Assembly: GCA_003833135.1 (NCBI GenBank)
Contig: QZLH01000046.1
Span: 133,335 to 156,336 of the forward strand
Source: Oehlia diaphana
Lineage: Eukaryota > Glomeromycota > Glomeromycetes > Glomerales > Glomeraceae
Reading direction: 5' to 3'
Length of the DNA: 23,002 bases
Part shown: positions 19,990-23,002 of the stretch, one piece after another
How the letters are laid out: each line of letters begins with the position of its first letter
Position numbering within the stretch: the first letter of the stretch is position 1
Made by a program: the position numbers and the translations under genes
The notes under the pieces: model-generated
Database searches by the model: none
Told to the model about the DNA's origin: nothing
The model's input: the letters and a program-made list of their open reading frames with translations, nothing else

Positions 19990-20237
19990 ATTTATTAAAA
20001 TTATCGATTTTTTGAAGTATTTGTTATTTTGAGCAATTTCATATCCTTGTTTGGCGGATTTTTCATACCAATAAATCGCTCTTTCAATGTCTTTTGTAAT
20101 TCCATCTCCATTTTCATACATAGTACAAATATTATGTTGTGCTACTTCCTAAATTTGCTGATTTTTTTATCAATTTTAGTTCCAATACCATAATCATAAC
20201 AATATCCTAATGAAGTCATTCCAAGTGAATATCCTCC
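19990..20237 (-). pseudogene. Decayed copy of the gene C 3' end
   Basis: Read on the minus strand: SLGMTSLGYCYDYGIGTKID, then a deletion of the KAFELYQ segment with frame loss, then YENGDGITKDIERAIYWYEK, SAKQGYEIAQN and a tail resembling gene C (LKILQKIDNI). It covers about two Sel1 repeats. The match ends abruptly at about 20237, where a different gene remnant begins. Confidence 0.8.
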
Positions 20238-20244
20238 TTATTAT

Positions 20245-20945
20245 GGACTTAGCGATGATTCGAACCCTAGCATTGACGTGTATCTTGTTTTTTCATGCGG
20301 ATGCGGACACCAAGAATGAGAAATACAAAGAAGCGTTGCGTAAACTTTTTGACGAATTGGAGACACAAGTTGCGACAACTCCTTTCGACGTGTCCTATGA
20401 GGGCACTAAAGTATCTATTCGTATATTTATCTCACCTCTGCGACTTACTCGTTTAAAGATCAAGTTAAGATCGTACCAAAGAAGCTGATCGAGGGAAAAA
20501 TGGGCGCGGGGGATCTTGGCTATGGTATTGAATCACATAAGACCGGAAGAATTATCGGTCTAGTTGAAGTCAAAAAAGATGACTTTAAGCAGGGCTTCGC
20601 GCAAGCCACTGTGCAGTTGGAATCATCAAGCGAAAAGCACAAGAAATGGATGATGAACATGGATTTGATAAAGTATGGAGGATCGTAACAGATGCGGAGA
20701 AATGGTACTTCATGGAATGTACGTAAGACGTTGAAGTGAAACTATCGTTTAAGTTATTGAAGCCTCTATTTGTTGCGTACGAAGATGCAGGTATGAAGGA
20801 CATGGAGAAGGTCCTTGGACATATTATCTGGCTGTTGGAAGAGCCACAAAAGGCGGACTCAGCTGTTAACGAGAAGGTAATAAAGAAGCATAGGTCATCG
20901 AGCAATATTGCGGAAAAATCAGATACAGTGGTTAAGACAACATAG
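20245..20945 (+). pseudogene. Frameshifted gene with E-x-K nuclease-like motif
   Basis: Three successive frames make one coherent protein. First KYKEALRKLFDELETQVATT, FDVSYEGTKVSIRIFISPL (20245-about 20455). Then a frame change to DQVKIVPKK, DLGYGIESHKTGRIIGLVEV-KKDDFKQGFAQATVQLES (about 20455-20630). Then another change to KRKAQEMDDEHGFDKVWRI, VTDAEKWYFMECT, a TAA at 20724-20726, and SFKLLKPLFVAYED, EKVLGHIIWLLEEPQKAD to TAG/TAA at 20943-20945. The core GIES..GRIIGLVEVKKDD has the spacing of a PD-(D/E)xK nuclease fold (Glu, then hydrophobic strand with E-V-K). I recall this as a protein type common in Rhizophagus, but no function is established. The GC content is higher than its neighbours. 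Two frameshifts and one stop make it a pseudogene. The true N-terminus is unclear. Confidence 0.65.
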
Positions 20946-21398
20946 AAAATTCGTTATGTATCACGGGCAAAGTCCCGATCCTGTATTTATTTTCCTTCGT
21001 ATTTCTACCACCTGTATAATGGGTTTATTTTTTTTTATCTGTATCAATAGACACACGTTCACAACAATAAAGCATAAATGTATGTCTGCTGGCCCTATAT
21101 CATAAGATGGTAGCGTTTGATTCGAGCAGGTCGCCGTGATTAACCAAACTTCGGCATCGGAGATGATCTCACATGCATGACACATCAGTTAACGGTAACA
21201 TATAACGGTTAAACAATGGCCCGACCGGGCGAATTTTTAAATTTTATTATATAGAATGTGAACCGAGTTCACAACGTCACGTGCACAGTCATCAACCGAC
21301 GGATGCGAAACTAATCAATATTTTAATATATTGCTGACGCTGAAAAGGATTTAATCCTCTGGATCATATGATCGTCGATTTCACTGAATAGCTTATCT
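20946..21398. other. Spacer with short palindromes
   Basis: Probably the 3' untranslated parts of the two flanking genes. Two small perfect palindromes are visible: GCCCGACCGGGC at about 21221-21232 and GTGAACCGAGTTCAC at 21258-21272. No gene is supported on either strand. Confidence 0.45.
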
Positions 21399-21996
21399 TC
21401 AGAACTTTTTCCTTTCTCTTTCTAAGTGTTTCATCGCTAACAGAGACGGGAAGTTGTTCTCGAACTTCTTCATTAACCAAATACCTGGGAGATTAGATTT
21501 CATGAAATAGTCAAATCGTTCGGCCAGTGCTTTCCCGAAATCAAAATACGATTTAATAACATCCCTATTTGCAATCTCAGCCTGTTCTTCCTTCTTAGCG
21601 ATTGCATTATATAAATCGAAAAAACTTCCGAGTCCTTCTTCCATAACCTCCTGAACCTGTGTTGTTTCAGAGGATAATAATTCAATAAATTTTTCTAACA
21701 TGTCAGACACTTTCTTTACGCCAGTCTCTCCGCCAGTCTTTTTAGCCTTTTTGCGAGACGATTTTTCGGTAGGTGTTTCGAGAGAAGTGTCTGTTTCATT
21801 ACCATTGTTTTCTTCCCTAGAACTTTTTTTCGTTTGACCCAGTGCCGGTTTCATCCCAAAGACAAAGTTCTTCATTTGATATATTTGATTGTTCTTCACT
21901 TTTATTGGTGCCATATTGATGTTTGGATGAAATATGACGTTTTAATGTAGAAGGGGTTGCAAAGGTACGTGAACAATGTAAACACTTATAAGCCAT
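21399..21996 (-). CDS. Single C2H2 zinc-finger protein with a frameshift at an A7 run
   Basis: The start chosen is ATG at 21996, because it directly precedes a canonical C2H2 finger: CLHC, 12 residues, then HISSKH (C-x2-C-x12-H-x4-H). The frame from this ATG ends at FDPIVM-unrelated residues NEKKF and a stop. Removing one base from the A7 run (minus strand; T7 at 21824-21830) joins it to the long downstream frame: KSSREENNGNETDTSLETP, a basic RKKAKK segment that could be a nuclear localisation signal, a helical region (VSDMLEKFIELLSSE, EEGLGSFFDLYNAIAKKEEQ, SYFDFGKALAERF) and the C-terminus LERERKKF. The joined product would be 198 residues, probably a nuclear DNA-binding protein. The frameshift lies in a homopolymer, so a sequencing error is as likely as a real mutation. 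The Met at 21914 in the second frame would give a finger-less 171-residue protein. Confidence 0.6.
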
Positions 21997-22247
21997 TTCA
22001 ATTAATTCAGTAATATAAATTTTAGTCTTGTCTATTTTTTTACTTATTATTATGATTATCGACTTACATAACAATTAAAATCGACTTACGAAACAATTAA
22101 GAAATTTTATTGATCTATATTTAACATAATATTATACTTTTACTATGACGCAATTATATACTTTCAGAAAGTAAATAATTATACTTCTTAAGCTTTTTTT
22201 TTCACACGCTTTCTTACTTTTAGAGCGTTTCTATTTTTTTTTCTTAA

Positions 22248-22595
22248 CATCATGAGCAAAGCCACTATAACACTAGATCCGGTACTAATAAAAATACCGA
22301 ACTTGAAGAGCAAGAAGAAGATAACGAAATTCCGAAAGAACTAATGTAAAAAAATTCAAAGAACAAATTAAAACGCCAAATAGTAACCAGGATGAAGATT
22401 ACGAAGTAGTTGCAAAAGGAAGTTCTGATATAACACCGAAAAAACCAGAAGATAATAGTTTAATTGTGTCATTTTTTTAATAACTAGTAAGTTACTATCA
22501 TCATCTTGTCTTTTAGATAGTAGACGGCGTGAAATTGAAAAAAACATTGAGAAAAGTGTTATCGAAGATATCGCTACCTATGGAAAAAAAGAATA
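22248..22595 (+). pseudogene. 3' fragment of a charged-protein gene with a possible 58-bp intron
   Basis: From 22248 the frame gives SHYNTRSGTNKNTELEEQ and EEDNEIPKELM. A frame change in the A7 run at about 22348 leads to KKFKEQIKTPNSNQDED and YEVVAKGSSDITPKKPEDN. A GT..AG intron (22458-22515, GTTTAA..TTTTAG) would then join in frame to SRRREIEKNIEKSVIEDIAT-YGKKE and TAG at 22593-22595. No start codon precedes it, so it is a 5'-truncated remnant or the last exons of a gene whose start I cannot see. Highly charged and probably helical at the end; not recognised. Confidence 0.4.
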
Positions 22596-22673
22596 GTCAC
22601 ACTGCTTATGCTTATACTTTATAATTAAATATGTTGGTAAGGTTTAATTGACACTTAATTTTAGGTTGTATAT

Positions 22674-22772
22674 ATACTTGCCGCCCATTTTTCCAAAAAG
22701 GAAATTTAAACAATGATTTCATGTCGATCAGATTGTTTAAATTTCCTTTTTGAGGAATGGGTGGGCAAGTAT
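22674..22772. repeat. Foldback hairpin with 41-bp arms
   Basis: Arms 22674-22714 and 22732-22772 are near-perfect inverse copies, containing ATACTTGCC, CAAAAAGGAAATTTAAACAA and its complement. They are separated by a 17-base loop (GATTTCATGTCGATCAG). The mismatches are clustered in the CCGCCCATTTTTCC / GAGGAATGGGTGGG part. There is no coding role. It could be a miniature foldback transposon or a transcribed hairpin. Just to the right is a second small inverted repeat (CCCAGG..CCTGGG, about 22795-22815) with a repeated GGGTGATTTA. Confidence 0.75.
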
Positions 22773-22835
22773 AATTGTATAAGACTAATTTTAACCCAGG
22801 GTGATTTAACCTGGGTGATTTATAAATTTTATATA

Positions 22836-23002
22836 CAGTAGTGGTCATAAGTATCCCACCCTTTATAATTCCTGAAATCAAATAATAAAACTCATTAAAA
22901 TTTTTTGAGATTCAAGTATAATGCTAACCTTGATTACGTGTGAAATTTTAAGTTTGTATGATGTATATTTTAGGAGTTAGATGATTAGTGAATTTTTAGC
23001 TG
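22836..23002 (+). mobile_element. Left end of a Tc1/mariner-like element, runs off the window
   Basis: After a TA dinucleotide (22834-22835) the sequence reads CAGTAGTGGTCATAAGTATC and continues CCACCC. This closely fits Tc1-type terminal repeats, which start CAGTxGTGGxCAxAAGTAT. The interior toward the edge is AT-rich and not yet coding. The right terminus and any transposase lie outside the window. Confidence 0.6.

Larger units (their letters stand above)
18352..20237. repeat. Segmental duplication, copy 2 (decayed)
   Basis: Direct repeat of 13800-16120. It starts inside the gene B end and stops inside the gene C end, next to unrelated sequence at 20238. It lacks the LTR-like insert of copy 1 and carries its own insert at 19100-19384. 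Coding parts at both ends are broken, and the spacer is diverged by many small indels, so the event is old. Confidence 0.8.

Noticed and set aside
20245..20290. Possible tRNA B box (GGTTCGAATC on the minus strand)
   Set aside because: The flanking bases do not form a T-arm stem, and no anticodon or acceptor stem can be built.
20585..20905. 106-codon minus-strand open frame
   Set aside because: It lies opposite the nuclease-like pseudogene, whose sense-strand fragments form a coherent protein.
21118..21140. Second tRNA-like GCTCGAATC string on the minus strand
   Set aside because: No cloverleaf can be drawn around it.
22612..22881. 89-codon minus-strand open frame
   Set aside because: It reads across both arms of the foldback hairpin and into a Tc1-like terminus, so it is not a plausible gene.

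Overview
The window looks like nuclear DNA of an arbuscular mycorrhizal fungus close to Rhizophagus irregularis. This is an inference from three things seen in the sequence. Base composition is very AT-rich, with long A/T homopolymers. Coding genes carry short GT..AG introns, mostly 58-105 bp. The gene content is a tandem family of tyrosine-kinase-like (TKL) kinase domains fused to Sel1 repeats, a one-finger C2H2 protein, and many decayed DNA transposons. Nothing bacterial or organellar is present.

Layout. Positions 1-390 hold the 3' end of an unrecognised gene. Positions 751-1567 (minus) hold a damaged coiled-coil, Ser-rich and helix-turn-helix-like gene. Positions 2569-3191 hold a hairpin and a short hAT element that keeps a relic of a transposase dimerisation region. 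Kinase-Sel1 gene A (4386-6676, +) has five exons. Pieces of its 3' end recur before it (3390-3570) and after it (8868-9660). Between those copies lie a second hAT-type miniature element (7467-7794), a polypyrimidine tract, and a decayed copy of a GRWD1/Rrb1-type WD40 gene (8020-8550). Positions 9949-10500 carry pogo/Tc1-like terminal sequences.

Kinase-Sel1 gene B (11729-14043, +) is intact. Gene C (18119-15849, -) has the same four intron positions. It has lost three residues, including the His of the HRD motif, and has an in-frame stop between the kinase and the Sel1 part. The block running from the end of gene B through the spacer to the end of gene C was duplicated in direct orientation. 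The second, decayed copy lies at 18352-20237. Each copy carries a different insertion, so the duplication predates both.

The right side holds a frameshifted gene with an E-x-K nuclease-like motif (20245-20945), a C2H2 zinc-finger gene broken at an A7 run (21996-21399, -), a fragment of a charged protein (22248-22595), a 41-bp foldback hairpin and the start of a Tc1/mariner-like element at the right edge.

Functionally, the kinase-Sel1 proteins would be cytosolic signalling proteins in which the Sel1 array serves as an interaction scaffold; this is family knowledge and has not been shown here. The window records birth and death of this family: one clean copy, one nearly clean, one damaged in both domains, and at least four fragments, interspersed with transposons. 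Genes A and C share a conserved block 110-180 bp upstream of the ATG that gene B lacks, suggesting common regulation of the closer pair.
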